DNA of 20,565 nt. Source: an uncultured Bacteroidia bacterium (GTDB taxonomy: Bacteria > Bacteroidota > Bacteroidia > Bacteroidales > UBA932). The stretch spans positions 1-20,565 of the forward strand of contig CACXHM010000093.1 of the NCBI GenBank assembly GCA_902767465.1. Reading direction: 5' to 3'. The stretch's first letter is position 1; every line of letters starts with the position of its first letter. A program made the translations under genes and the position numbers. Shown here piece by piece: positions 1 through 8,533 of this stretch. The notes beneath the pieces were generated by a model that worked only from the letters and a program-made list of their open reading frames with translations, was not told the origin of the DNA and made no database searches.

Positions 1-226
1 CGGCGACAAAAGACTCATAGTTGCCAAAAGGCACTATCGTATCGTATTTGGAATGGGCAAATACTATCCTGTGAGCAGGTTCCCATCCGTGGCACAGGGA
101 ATTGTCCCAAAGTGCATAGTGCAAGTCTCCCATTGGGCTCCCGTCTGCATCCTGTCCTGCGTCGTCCCTGCTGCATGAAAACAGCAGCGCAAGACAACAC
201 AGACATATCTGAACGGCGTTTTTCAT
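1..226 (-). CDS. Partial lipoprotein, alpha/beta-hydrolase-like (cut by left edge)
   Basis: This 75-codon frame starts at the ATG at 226-224 and runs off the left edge. The N-terminus MKNAVQICLCCLALLFSC is a lipoprotein signal peptide with the lipidated Cys at residue 18, so the product should be membrane-anchored in the cell envelope. After a short Asp-rich linker, residues about 38-75 (ALWDNSL, GWEP, then AHSKYDTIVPFGNYESF) resemble the late part of secreted alpha/beta hydrolases, where an HS..D..VP motif carries the catalytic Asp. In such enzymes this motif normally comes hundreds of residues after the signal peptide, so the gene may be an internally deleted derivative. The start lies 4 bases after the stop of the RNA methyltransferase gene, which suggests cotranscription. 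The lipoprotein call is firm; the hydrolase relationship is inferred from a short motif. Confidence 0.6.
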   Translation of the reverse strand, partial: MKNAVQICLCCLALLFSCSRDDAGQDADGSPMGDLHYALWDNSLCHGWEPAHRIVFAHSKYDTIVPFGNYESFVA

Positions 227-230
227 AATG

Positions 231-1022
231 CTACCTGCGCTGGCGTACAGCCTCATACAGAAGGATGGCGGCAGAGACGCTGACATTCAGTGAATCCAAA
301 CGGCCGCGCATGGGGATAAGGATATGCGCATCGGCTGCTTCGCGCCATACAGGAGTGAGCCCGGTGGCCTCGGTGCCCATAACGATAGCCGTGCCGCAGG
401 TCATATCCGTATCGTAATATGCGGATGAATCCTGCAGCTGGGCAGTGAGTATGCGGATGCTGCGGGATTTCAGATACGCTATAGCTTCGTCAGAAGAGCA
501 GCACACCACCGGCACGGTAAAAACGGCACCGATGCTGGCCCGGATGAGATTGGGATTCCAAAGGTCGGTCAGGGGATCACAGACGAGCACGGCATCTGCC
601 CCGGCGGCATCGGCACTGCGAAGCACCGCACCCAGGTTCCCCGGTTTTTCAACGCCCTCCAGCACCATAACCAACGGATTCTCCGGAAGGGCAAGGTCTT
701 CCAATTTAAGATTGCGCGCACGCACCTCTGCGATAATCCCTTCCGTGCCGCCTCGATATGCCACCTTTTCGTACAGTTCTTTTGTCAAATGGAAGAAGCG
801 GGTGTTACGTCCCGAAGGGGGGCAGGTCTGCCCGCCTTCGTATATCTCCGGACAAATAAAAACCGCATCGATTTCGAATCCGGCCGCAATGCAATGCTCC
901 AGCTCGCGTCTTCCCTCCACCACGAAAACGCCTTCCTCGCGACGAAGCCGCGACTTCTCCTGAAGCGCCATCAGATGCTTCAGTTTCGGGTTCTGGGCAG
1001 AAGTAATGAGCTCCGGACTCAT
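231..1022 (-). CDS. TrmH/SpoU-family RNA 2'-O-ribose methyltransferase
   Basis: The product is a 263-residue SPOUT methyltransferase that would use S-adenosylmethionine to methylate a ribose 2'-OH in rRNA or tRNA in the cytoplasm. The N-terminal part (about residues 1-80, SAQNPKLKHL then REEGVFVVEGRREL) matches the SpoU substrate-binding domain. The C-terminal part has the three knot motifs: NLGAVLRSADAAGAD, IVMGTEATGL and IPMRGRLDSLNVSVSAAILL. I chose the ATG at 1022 because it forms an ATGA overlap with the asnA stop. A longer in-frame version reaching 1073 would overlap asnA by about 50 bases and adds a non-conserved leader. The exact target (RlmB-like or TrmH-like) cannot be told from sequence. 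Confidence 0.9.
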   Translation of the reverse strand: MSPELITSAQNPKLKHLMALQEKSRLRREEGVFVVEGRRELEHCIAAGFEIDAVFICPEIYEGGQTCPPSGRNTRFFHLTKELYEKVAYRGGTEGIIAEVRARNLKLEDLALPENPLVMVLEGVEKPGNLGAVLRSADAAGADAVLVCDPLTDLWNPNLIRASIGAVFTVPVVCCSSDEAIAYLKSRSIRILTAQLQDSSAYYDTDMTCGTAIVMGTEATGLTPVWREAADAHILIPMRGRLDSLNVSVSAAILLYEAVRQRR

Positions 1023-2062
1023 ATCAGCGGAATGTTGTTGGCAGCACAGGACGCCATCATATCGTCGGGCCATACAGAGGCCTGTATCTCACCGATATGT
1101 GCCTTGCGAAGGAAAAACATGCACAGCCGGCTCTGCCCGATGCCACCGCCGATACTCTGCGGGAGCCTTCCGGCAAGCAGCTCGCGATGAAAGAAAAGAT
1201 CTGCCTTGGCCGTTTCTCCGGACGCCTCCAACTGCCGAAGGAGTGCGTCCCGATCTACGCGAATGCCCATTGAAGAAAGTTCGAAGCTGTGTTGCAGAAC
1301 AGGATTCCATACAAGAATATCCCCATTCAGCCCAGGCAGGATTTCACCGTCATACACCGCCGGAGTGCTCCAGTCGTCGTAGTCGGCAGAACGCCCGTCA
1401 TGTTTCCGGCCGTCTCCAAGCACACAGCCGATTCCGGCTACGAATACGGCGCCCCACTTCCTGCAGGCCGCATCTTCCCTCTCCTTGGCGGAGAGCTCAG
1501 GATATAACCTTCGGAGTTGTTCGGCGTGAATGAAGTTGATTTCCGCAGGCAGGCATGGGGTGATGACCGGATACTTTTCGCACACCATGAATTCGGTGCG
1601 CACTATGGCAGACCATATCCTTCGCACTATGTCTTTCAGGAATTCCGGGTTGCGCTCTTCGACACCAATCACCCTTTCCCAGTCCCACTGATCCACATAA
1701 AGAGAGTGGACATTGTCGAGTTCCTCATCGGCCCTGATAGCGTTCATGTCGGTATAAATCCCGTAACCCTGCTCTATATTGTACTGTGCAAGGGTGAGCC
1801 GTTTCCACTTTGCAAGCGAATGCACTATCTCGCAAACCTGTCCCCCCATATCTTTCACCGGGAAGCTCACGGCACGTTCCACTCCGTTCAGGTCGTCGTT
1901 GATACCCATCCCCCGCTTCACGAACAGGGGAGCGGTCACACGGCGCAGGCGCAGTTCCGAAGCGAGGTTCATCTGGAAGAAATCCTTGATCTCTTTGATG
2001 GCCCCCTCGGTCTGACGCGCATTCAACAGCGGCCGGTATCCGGACGGTATCTGCAGTCTCAT
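1019..2062 (-). CDS. asnA: Aspartate-ammonia ligase (asparagine synthetase A)
   Basis: AsnA makes asparagine from aspartate, ammonia and ATP (giving AMP and PPi) in the cytoplasm. The 347-residue product is close to the usual 330 or so. Typical stretches are GMGINDDLNGVERAVSF (about residues 51-67), VHSLAKWKRLTL, a YGIYTDMNAIRADEELDN segment, HSLYVDQWDWERVI, and the C-terminal LPQSIGGGIGQSRLCMFFL, which corresponds to motif 3 of the class II aaRS-like fold. The start ATG at 2062 overlaps the lysS stop (ATGA), and the stop overlaps the methyltransferase start in the same way. Translation with its neighbours is therefore probably coupled. Its pairing with the related class II enzyme LysRS is a nice coincidence of fold but implies no shared function. 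Confidence 0.96.
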   Translation of the reverse strand: MRLQIPSGYRPLLNARQTEGAIKEIKDFFQMNLASELRLRRVTAPLFVKRGMGINDDLNGVERAVSFPVKDMGGQVCEIVHSLAKWKRLTLAQYNIEQGYGIYTDMNAIRADEELDNVHSLYVDQWDWERVIGVEERNPEFLKDIVRRIWSAIVRTEFMVCEKYPVITPCLPAEINFIHAEQLRRLYPELSAKEREDAACRKWGAVFVAGIGCVLGDGRKHDGRSADYDDWSTPAVYDGEILPGLNGDILVWNPVLQHSFELSSMGIRVDRDALLRQLEASGETAKADLFFHRELLAGRLPQSIGGGIGQSRLCMFFLRKAHIGEIQASVWPDDMMASCAANNIPLI

Positions 2063-3630
2063 TTCGCGTTAGAGTCTTGCGGCATGGCGATGCCGGGATG
2101 GTCGGCTTTTGCAGTTGGTTTGCTTTCGGGCCGCATCTGCGGGAAGAAAAGCACATCCTGAATGGCTGTCTGACCGGTCATGAACATGGTGAGCCTGTCG
2201 ATTCCCATTCCGAGGCCTGAAGTGGGAGGCATGCCATACTCGAGAGCACGGACAAAGTCATAGTCGATAAACATCGCTTCGTCGTCGCCCTTGCTCTTCA
2301 GCCTTGCCTGCTCCTCGAAACGTTCCAGCTGATCGATGGGATCGTTGAGTTCGCTGTATGCATTGGCCAATTCCTTTCCGCACACAAACAGCTCGAAGCG
2401 TTCGGTGAGTGCCGGATTGCTGCGATGGCGCTTTGTAAGCGGGCTCATCTCAACAGGATAGTCTATGATGAATGTGGGCTGAATAAGGTTCTTTTCGGCA
2501 TACTCTCCGAAAATCGCATCTATCAGTTTGCCCTTGCCCATGGAAGGGGTTATCTCCACGTGAAGGTCTTTGCAGGTCTGGCGAAGTTCGTCTTCGTTCA
2601 TGCCGGAAACGTCAACACCGGCATATTCCTTGATGGCGTCCAGAATTGGAAGGCGACGGTATGTGCCTCCGAAATCCACCTCATTCTCCCCTATCTTTAC
2701 TTTTGTATCTCCGTTCACTGCAAGTGAAATCTTTGCAAGCATCTTCTCCACAAACTCCATCATCCAGATATAGTCCTTGTAGGCGACATATATCTCCATG
2801 CACGTAAACTCCGGATTGTGGGTCTTGTCCATCCCCTCGTTGCGGAAGTCCTTGGCAAACTCATAGACGCCGTTGAAACCGCCCACAATCAAGCGCTTGA
2901 GGTAGAGCTCGTTAGCGATTCGGAGGTACAGCGGAATATCCAGGGCATTGTGATGGGTAATGAACGGACGGGCCGTTGCACCTCCCGGAATACTCTGAAG
3001 GATAGGTGTCTCCACCTCGAGGCAACCGGCCTCGTTAAAGTACTCCCGCATGGTGGATATAATCTTGGCGCGCTTGATAAAAGTGTCTTTTACCTGCGGA
3101 TTCACGATAAGGTCCACGTAGCGCTGGCGGTATCGAAGTTCAGGATCGGTGAAAGCATCGTGCACAACTCCGTCCACTTCCTTTACAATGGGGAGGACCC
3201 GCAGCGATTTGCTCAACAGGGTGAGTTCCTTTACGTGGATGCTGAGCTGCCCCGTCTGGGTTATGAACGCGTAGCCTTTTACGCCAACTACATCCCCGAT
3301 GTCCATCAATTTCTTCCAGACCGTGTTGTACATGGTCTTGTCTTCGCCCGGACATATCTCGTCGCGTTTTACATATATCTGGATGCGACCGCTCTCGTCC
3401 TGCAGTTCGGCAAAGGACGCTGCACCCATGATACGGCGGCTCATAAGCCTTCCCGCAATGCAGACATCGGCAAAGTTGCCTTTTTCGGGATCATACCCCT
3501 CCGCTATCTCTTTCGCACTTGCATTTACCGGATATAGTGCTGCCGGATACGGTTCAATTCCAATTTCTCTCAATTTCGCAAGCGAATCCCTACGGATCTG
3601 TTCCTGCTCACTGTACTCAATATTTGCCAT
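2059..3630 (-). CDS. lysS: Lysyl-tRNA synthetase, class II
   Basis: LysRS charges tRNA-Lys with lysine using ATP. The 523-residue protein has an N-terminal OB-fold anticodon-binding domain (about residues 55-150) and a class II catalytic core. The core includes YRQRYVDLIVNP (motif 1 approach), motif 2 around residues 258-285 (FAKDFRNEGMDKTHNPEFT) and motif 3 around 472-483 (GLGMGIDRLTMF). About 23 residues follow the conserved FFPQMRPE end, a modest C-terminal tail. The start MANIEYSEQEQ follows a 24-base gap that carries a TAAATTTG box, so lysS probably has its own promoter besides read-through from the GH3 gene. No key residue appears to be missing. Confidence 0.98.
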   Translation of the reverse strand: MANIEYSEQEQIRRDSLAKLREIGIEPYPAALYPVNASAKEIAEGYDPEKGNFADVCIAGRLMSRRIMGAASFAELQDESGRIQIYVKRDEICPGEDKTMYNTVWKKLMDIGDVVGVKGYAFITQTGQLSIHVKELTLLSKSLRVLPIVKEVDGVVHDAFTDPELRYRQRYVDLIVNPQVKDTFIKRAKIISTMREYFNEAGCLEVETPILQSIPGGATARPFITHHNALDIPLYLRIANELYLKRLIVGGFNGVYEFAKDFRNEGMDKTHNPEFTCMEIYVAYKDYIWMMEFVEKMLAKISLAVNGDTKVKIGENEVDFGGTYRRLPILDAIKEYAGVDVSGMNEDELRQTCKDLHVEITPSMGKGKLIDAIFGEYAEKNLIQPTFIIDYPVEMSPLTKRHRSNPALTERFELFVCGKELANAYSELNDPIDQLERFEEQARLKSKGDDEAMFIDYDFVRALEYGMPPTSGLGMGIDRLTMFMTGQTAIQDVLFFPQMRPESKPTAKADHPGIAMPQDSNAK

Positions 3631-3649
3631 CTGTATTCTAATTTGAACG

Positions 3650-3657
3650 CAAATTTA
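3650..3657 (-). promoter_or_regulatory. Candidate -7 promoter box for lysS
   Basis: TAAATTTG on the minus strand (3657 to 3650) matches the Bacteroidales -7 consensus TAnnTTTG. It overlaps the TAA stop of the GH3 gene and would start transcription about 12-15 bases before the lysS ATG. No clear -33 TTG element was found at the expected distance. Confidence 0.45.
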
Positions 3658-5940
3658 ACGATTTTCTACGTGAAGAACCACTTTCTTCAGATCCACATCG
3701 CGCGAGGACCCTCCAACCTGAAGTTCGAAGTCACCGGGCTCCACTGTCCATTTCATGTCCGCGCCCACGAAAGCGAGCGATTCGGGACCGACATAGAAAC
3801 TCACGGTCTTCTCTTCTCCTGGCATCAAATGCACCCTCTCAAAGTTTTTCAATTCTTTGACAGGACGTGTAACCGACGCAAGCAGATCCCGCACGTAAAG
3901 CTGAACAACCTCGTCGCCGGCAAGATTTCCGGTATTGCGCACCTTCACGCTAAGGGTCACCGTCCCATCAGTTGTTATTGAAGGCGAGCTAAGTTCGGGA
4001 TCGGAATACTCGAACGAAGTATAACTGAGCCCGTAACCGAATTCATAGAGCGGGCGGCTTCCGACATCCACGAACGGATGCAGCATGAGCATAGGCTTGT
4101 AGTTGTAGGTCATGACCGACTGTCCTGGATCAGAAGGCATGGTCATGGGAAGACGTCCCGAAGGATTCACATCTCCGTAGATAATTTCCGCAACTGCAGT
4201 CCCTCCGTACATTCCGGGTTCCCAGGCGTAGAGCAGGGCCGAGGCAAGAGCATTTTCGTTGCGAAGTGCAAGCGGGCGGCAGCTCACGATCACCAGGATC
4301 AGAGGTTTGCCGGGGGATGCAAGTCTCTGTATAAACTCCCTCTGGCGCCCCGGAAGGCGGACATCAGCCCTGTCCACATTCTCACCTCCGGTCTGTCCGG
4401 GAGTGTCGCGCAGCATGAAATCGCCCACCACCGCAATAACTGCATCACATGACTGTGCCACCCTGACGGCCTCGGTGATGTCCTGGTCGCCCATATCTTT
4501 TGGAGTATAACCGACGTCAACGTAACGGAAATTGCAGTCGGGATCCGCCTCGCGAAGCCCCTGGAGGATGGTTACATAGTTTTCACGCTTCTGCGGATAT
4601 GACCAGTCGCCGAGGATGTTCATGCTATCTGCATTTACACCTGTCACCAGCACATTGTGGTAACGCCCCCTTTCCAACGGGAGGATACCGTCGTTTTTCA
4701 GCAGGGCTATGCTTTCCCGGGCAGCGTCCAGAGCGGTTGCGCGATGCTCCTCGCAGAGCCTCGTATCGGGGAAATCCCCGGAATAGGGATGTTCGAAGAG
4801 CCCCAGTTCGAATTTGGCCTTGAGTATCCTTCGTACCGAAGCGTCGATACGCTTTTCGGGAACCGTTCCCTCCCGCACCAGTTCGCACACCAGTTCGGTC
4901 CAGTTCTGTCCGTGCATGTGCATGTCGATACCGGCCTCAAGCCCCTGACGGAAAGCGTCTTTGTAATCGGCGGCCGTTCCGTGCCTTTCCGGCAGTCTTT
5001 CAAGATCGAGCCAGTCGGAGATATAGAATCCGTCGAATCCCCACTCGCCGCGCGCCACATCATTCAGCAGCCACTTGTTGGTGTGACAAGGGATGCCGTT
5101 GATATCATTGTGGGCGGGCATTATGGCTGAAGCTCCGGCCTGGATGCATTTTTCGTAGGGTGGGAAAAAGAGCTGCCTGAGTTGGATCTCGGGAATCTCG
5201 GAAGAAGCACCGTTCGCACCATTTACGCTCTGTCCCCCTCCGACAAGATGCTTGATGGTACTGAGGACGGCAGATGACCTGTCGCCGTCACCGTTATAGC
5301 CTTTCACTGTTTCGGCAGCCATCTCGCCAACCAGGTAGGGGTCCTCACCGAAGGTCTCCCCGCAGCGCCCCCAACGGGGATCACGTGACAGGTCCACTCC
5401 GGGGCCGAAAGTCCAATGCATACCGCTCGCACGCATTTCGAGGGCAGTCTGCCTGGCGATCTTACGGGCAAGGGCCCTGTCGAAGGTTCCGGCAAGGCCG
5501 ATGGCGGTGGGATAAACCGTATTGTCGATGCAGAAAGCGTTGCCATGCATGGCATCTATGCCGAAAACCAGAGGGATGCCCAGCCGGCTGCCCATGGCAA
5601 GGGCCTGCAGGGAGTCCGCCTCAACGGCATTGTGCACATGAAGAAAGGACCCGATCAGCCCTTTCGCAGTCCAGGCACAGATAGAGTCGGTGTTGAAATT
5701 CTTGTAGAAAGAATATGCATCCACATTGTAATTGCCGGTCTTGCTGCGACGAAGTTCCTCGGTTGCAAGCACATGCTCGATGCCGCAGAACTGGTTCATC
5801 TGCCCCACCTTTTCTTCCAGGGTCATTCGGGAAAGAAGGTCATCGACGCGTTTTTCAACGGGTGCCGAAGCATCCCTGTAGTCGTAGTGCTGGCATGCTA
5901 TAAGCAGCAGGCACAAAAATATTGCAAAAGTACGTTTCAT
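3655..5940 (-). CDS. Glycoside hydrolase family 3 lipoprotein (beta-glucosidase-like)
   Basis: This 761-residue GH3 enzyme would release sugars from the non-reducing ends of beta-glycosides in the periplasm or at the outer membrane. MKRTFAIFLCLLLIAC is a lipoprotein signal with Cys16. The barrel domain (about 28-375) has FGIDAMHG, the substrate-binding K230-H231 and the nucleophile D309 in GFYISDW. The second domain (about 405-640) contains GGENVDRADVRLPGRQ with E520 as candidate acid/base. A fibronectin-III-like domain follows (about 668-745, starting near TVTLSVKVRNTG). I chose the ATG at 5940 because it begins the signal peptide and lies 1 base after the upstream stop; a longer in-frame version adds a charged leader overlapping that gene. 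No SusC/SusD genes are nearby, so this is not a standard polysaccharide-utilisation locus. Substrate specificity is not readable. Confidence 0.93.
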   Translation of the reverse strand: MKRTFAIFLCLLLIACQHYDYRDASAPVEKRVDDLLSRMTLEEKVGQMNQFCGIEHVLATEELRRSKTGNYNVDAYSFYKNFNTDSICAWTAKGLIGSFLHVHNAVEADSLQALAMGSRLGIPLVFGIDAMHGNAFCIDNTVYPTAIGLAGTFDRALARKIARQTALEMRASGMHWTFGPGVDLSRDPRWGRCGETFGEDPYLVGEMAAETVKGYNGDGDRSSAVLSTIKHLVGGGQSVNGANGASSEIPEIQLRQLFFPPYEKCIQAGASAIMPAHNDINGIPCHTNKWLLNDVARGEWGFDGFYISDWLDLERLPERHGTAADYKDAFRQGLEAGIDMHMHGQNWTELVCELVREGTVPEKRIDASVRRILKAKFELGLFEHPYSGDFPDTRLCEEHRATALDAARESIALLKNDGILPLERGRYHNVLVTGVNADSMNILGDWSYPQKRENYVTILQGLREADPDCNFRYVDVGYTPKDMGDQDITEAVRVAQSCDAVIAVVGDFMLRDTPGQTGGENVDRADVRLPGRQREFIQRLASPGKPLILVIVSCRPLALRNENALASALLYAWEPGMYGGTAVAEIIYGDVNPSGRLPMTMPSDPGQSVMTYNYKPMLMLHPFVDVGSRPLYEFGYGLSYTSFEYSDPELSSPSITTDGTVTLSVKVRNTGNLAGDEVVQLYVRDLLASVTRPVKELKNFERVHLMPGEEKTVSFYVGPESLAFVGADMKWTVEPGDFELQVGGSSRDVDLKKVVLHVENR

Positions 5941-5941
5941 A

Positions 5942-6367
5942 TCAGATATGGCCTCCTCCCTGCGCCTTGAGTTCTTCATCGACCTTGTTCTTTTCATCCA
6001 TCAGAAGCGTCAACAGCCAATCTTTTTGCTCTTCACTGAGTCCGAGATCGCGGCAGGCGGATTCATAACGGTTGATAACGGCCTCCTGATAACGGTGATA
6101 TACCATCGACTTGCGGATTTCATCTTCAATGGTCTCGTGCTCGATTTCGTAGCTGTCTTTATAGTAGTTTTTGTAAACCCTTTCCGATGAAAAGCTCAGG
6201 CAGTAATAGAATAGTCCGGAAGCCAGAATCACGATTCCGGTGATGCCAAGCACTAGCGGCACCCTCTGTATGAGTCCGAGCATTCCGAGGGTACCCCCGA
6301 CAATGAAGAGCAGGAGAGCCGTCAGCTCGTTCTTATAGTATTTGAGAAGGGAAAATTTCAGTTTCAT
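5942..6367 (-). CDS. Small membrane protein with two transmembrane helices
   Basis: I do not recognise this 141-residue protein. It has a short basic N-terminus, two hydrophobic helices (about residues 16-36 and 39-60) joined by a tight turn, and a charged, mostly helical C-terminal region of about 80 residues (RVYKNYYKDSYEIEHETIED onward). This suggests an inner-membrane hairpin with a cytoplasmic tail. It overlaps the TPR-sensor gene by ATGA and is followed after 1 base by the GH3 gene, so it is translationally linked to both. Its place directly after a kinase-less sensor makes it a possible partner of that protein, but this is inference from position only. Confidence 0.75.
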   Translation of the reverse strand: MKLKFSLLKYYKNELTALLLFIVGGTLGMLGLIQRVPLVLGITGIVILASGLFYYCLSFSSERVYKNYYKDSYEIEHETIEDEIRKSMVYHRYQEAVINRYESACRDLGLSEEQKDWLLTLLMDEKNKVDEELKAQGGGHI

Positions 6368-7674
6368 AACTTGATCGTATTGGATTTCCGGTTCTGGAGT
6401 ATCTTAACTTTCATTGCATTCTCGGCCTCTTTGGCATCGAGTGCTTTCTGATAGGCGCGGCGGGCAATGAGCATCTGACTGTTCTTGGAACGCATTTCTT
6501 CGAGGTTCTGCCTCAACTGCCACTGCGAAACAAGTATGGCCATAAAAGCTATTGCAAACATGACCAGGAATCCGAGCAGGATGGTATTCTGATTCTGATG
6601 CCTGAGGCGCTCCGCAGCCTGGCGCAACTGGGCATTGTTCATTTCGGCATCAAGTATCGCCATGTCCTCGTTCTGAACCTTGATGTAGATGGAATCTTTT
6701 TCAATCATCAGGGAGTCCAGTTCGCCGTAAGCATTTTCGAACCTGCCGGTTTGTGCGAAGATACCGTGCTTGAGGGCGTGCCGTTCACGGGCAATGCCGA
6801 GAGAATCGGCTTTGACGAGGGCTTCTTCGAAAAGCCCTTTTGAACGAAGATATGCGACGTCAATGCCATAACGGGTATCCCTGTCTGTCTGCATACGGTA
6901 GAGCGGATCGACAAGGAGATCGTCGTAGCAAGACCAGAACTCGTCCCATCTCTGCTGCGCGTTGTAAAGATAAGCCCTCACCATCTTTACCATGATGCGC
7001 ATCGACGGCATGAACTCCTGCCATTTTTCAGCCTCGGAGCAGGTTGTTTCGGCATCTTCGAATTTTTCGAGTTTCACCTGCTCCTGTGCGGTAAGGATGA
7101 GCAGATACGGGAGCTCCTGCTCGGCCTTCGCTTCTTTGCAGAACGCAGCGGCCTTCTCGAAATTGCGTATGGCCAGCCAGGAGTTGCTGCGGTAACTCTG
7201 GATCAGGCCCATTATGCGGTAAGCATACAGCAGGCCGACAGGGGTCTTGGTATTGTTAGCGCTCCTTTCCATTGCACGTGCTTCAATCATTGCGTCGGAA
7301 GCGCGGTTGCAACGTATGAGATACTGGCAATATTCATGCAGGACTTCGAAACGATAGGCCCTGCAATCAGGCTTGTTGTGAGTCAGACGCTTGATCTCAG
7401 CCACCGCCTCATCCATTTTGTCATACTCCCCGATAGCATAATATGCCGGAAACTGCAGGGAACGGGCAAGGCATTTATAACGGAAGTTGTCGTGCTTGAT
7501 GCCAGTGTTGTAAAGGGAGTCTGCAAAAGCGATGTTTGCCGGATTGAACATATCCAGCCTATGCTGCGCATAAAGTTCAAACACCTCCTTGTCGACCTTG
7601 AGTCGGTTGACAATCTGCGCCCCCGAAGGAAGGGAGAGCAGGAAAAAAACTGCTATCAGGACTGTCCGGTGCAT
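6364..7674 (-). CDS. TPR-type membrane sensor protein lacking a kinase domain
   Basis: The 436-residue product has a cleavable signal peptide (about 1-19, ending SGA), a long helical-repeat region (about 25-335) typical of TPR-like periplasmic sensors, one transmembrane helix (about 364-383) and a cytoplasmic coiled coil that simply ends. The segment before the helix (MAILDAEMNNAQL) matches the same place in the nearby histidine kinase (LAELDARLGNYRL), so the two are homologous. The tail ends KVKILQNRKSNTIKL, stopping just where the kinase has KTRFVQNMSHEVRTPL. It therefore looks like a kinase that lost its catalytic core at the H box, or a family of signalling partners that never had one. 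It abuts lgt (TAA directly followed by ATG) and overlaps the next gene by ATGA. Confidence 0.85.
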   Translation of the reverse strand: MHRTVLIAVFFLLSLPSGAQIVNRLKVDKEVFELYAQHRLDMFNPANIAFADSLYNTGIKHDNFRYKCLARSLQFPAYYAIGEYDKMDEAVAEIKRLTHNKPDCRAYRFEVLHEYCQYLIRCNRASDAMIEARAMERSANNTKTPVGLLYAYRIMGLIQSYRSNSWLAIRNFEKAAAFCKEAKAEQELPYLLILTAQEQVKLEKFEDAETTCSEAEKWQEFMPSMRIMVKMVRAYLYNAQQRWDEFWSCYDDLLVDPLYRMQTDRDTRYGIDVAYLRSKGLFEEALVKADSLGIARERHALKHGIFAQTGRFENAYGELDSLMIEKDSIYIKVQNEDMAILDAEMNNAQLRQAAERLRHQNQNTILLGFLVMFAIAFMAILVSQWQLRQNLEEMRSKNSQMLIARRAYQKALDAKEAENAMKVKILQNRKSNTIKL

Positions 7675-8529
7675 TTACTTGCGTTTCTTTTGCAGCGGAG
7701 GTTCGGCAAAAGAAGATATCTTCTTGCTATAGGAATAAATAAGAATACATATGCCCGCCACTATGAACGGGATGCTGAGCCACTGTCCCATGTCCAGCAC
7801 CATGCTGTTCTCGAATTCCACCTGTGGTTCTTTGATAAACTCGATGAGAAAGCGCATACCGAAGCATCCGATCAGGAAAGCTCCGAAGAAAAATCCCCTC
7901 CAGGTTTTTTCAAGCTTATATTTGTACCTCCATATCAGCCAGAGGCCGAGGATCAGGTACGACAGCGCTTCATATAATTGCGTAGGATGTTTGGGTTCGG
8001 TCTCTCCGCGAAGATCAAAAATAAAGCCCCAGGGGAGGGTTGTCACATCGCCATAGATTTCGGAATTAAAGAGATTGCCTATGCGGATGAAGCATCCGGC
8101 GAAAGCCACGGCAATGCAGAGTCTGTCGAGCATCCAAAGGAAGTCGAAGCCCCCCTGACGGCCGTAACGCCTGCAGAACCACCACATGCCAAGGAGCAGG
8201 GCTATGGCTCCTCCATGGCTTGCAAGTCCGCCCTTCCACGGCATGAAAATCTCCAGGAAACCGGTCCATGAACCAAAATAGTAATCAGGCTGATAGAAGA
8301 TACAGTGTCCCAGACGGGCACCCACGATGGTGCAGATCAGCAGCGTATAGAGCAGAGGATCCATAAGGGCCTCGTTGACTCCTTCGCGACGGAAAAACCA
8401 GCGGAAAATATACCATCCGAGAATGAAGCCGGAAATGAAAAGCAATCCATACCAGCGCACCTGCACGGGCCCGATATGAAAGAACTCGGGATTAACGTGC
8501 CAATGTATGAAAAGAAGTTCTGTCAGCAT
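7675..8529 (-). CDS. lgt: Prolipoprotein diacylglyceryl transferase
   Basis: Lgt transfers diacylglycerol from phosphatidylglycerol to the lipobox Cys of prelipoproteins in the inner membrane. The 284-residue, multi-helix protein shows the family landmarks: VRWYGLLFISGF near the N-terminus, GARLGHCIFYQPDYY, KGGLASHGGAI, the signature-like GCFIRIGNLFNSEIYG, and HPTQLYEAL with the conserved Gln/Tyr/Glu. Length is normal. It lies 4 bases after the receiver gene and directly abuts the TPR-sensor gene. Its presence between two related sensor genes looks like shared transcription rather than shared function, although at least two lipoproteins (GH3 and the left-edge protein) are encoded downstream. 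Confidence 0.96.
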   Translation of the reverse strand: MLTELLFIHWHVNPEFFHIGPVQVRWYGLLFISGFILGWYIFRWFFRREGVNEALMDPLLYTLLICTIVGARLGHCIFYQPDYYFGSWTGFLEIFMPWKGGLASHGGAIALLLGMWWFCRRYGRQGGFDFLWMLDRLCIAVAFAGCFIRIGNLFNSEIYGDVTTLPWGFIFDLRGETEPKHPTQLYEALSYLILGLWLIWRYKYKLEKTWRGFFFGAFLIGCFGMRFLIEFIKEPQVEFENSMVLDMGQWLSIPFIVAGICILIYSYSKKISSFAEPPLQKKRK

Positions 8530-8533
8530 AGTA

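Noticed and set aside
15..206. 63-codon minus-strand open frame at the left end
   Set aside because: It overlaps, in another frame, the lipoprotein that starts at 226 and has a clear signal peptide and lipobox; its own sequence is Arg/Gly/Cys-rich and looks like a shadow.
2818..3537. Plus-strand open frame of 239 codons opposite lysS
   Set aside because: Antisense shadow of a highly conserved synthetase; no promoter or domain support.
3655..5997. Longer 780-residue version of the GH3 protein
   Set aside because: The extra N-terminal 19 residues are highly charged, overlap the upstream gene and would bury the lipoprotein signal peptide that begins at 5940.
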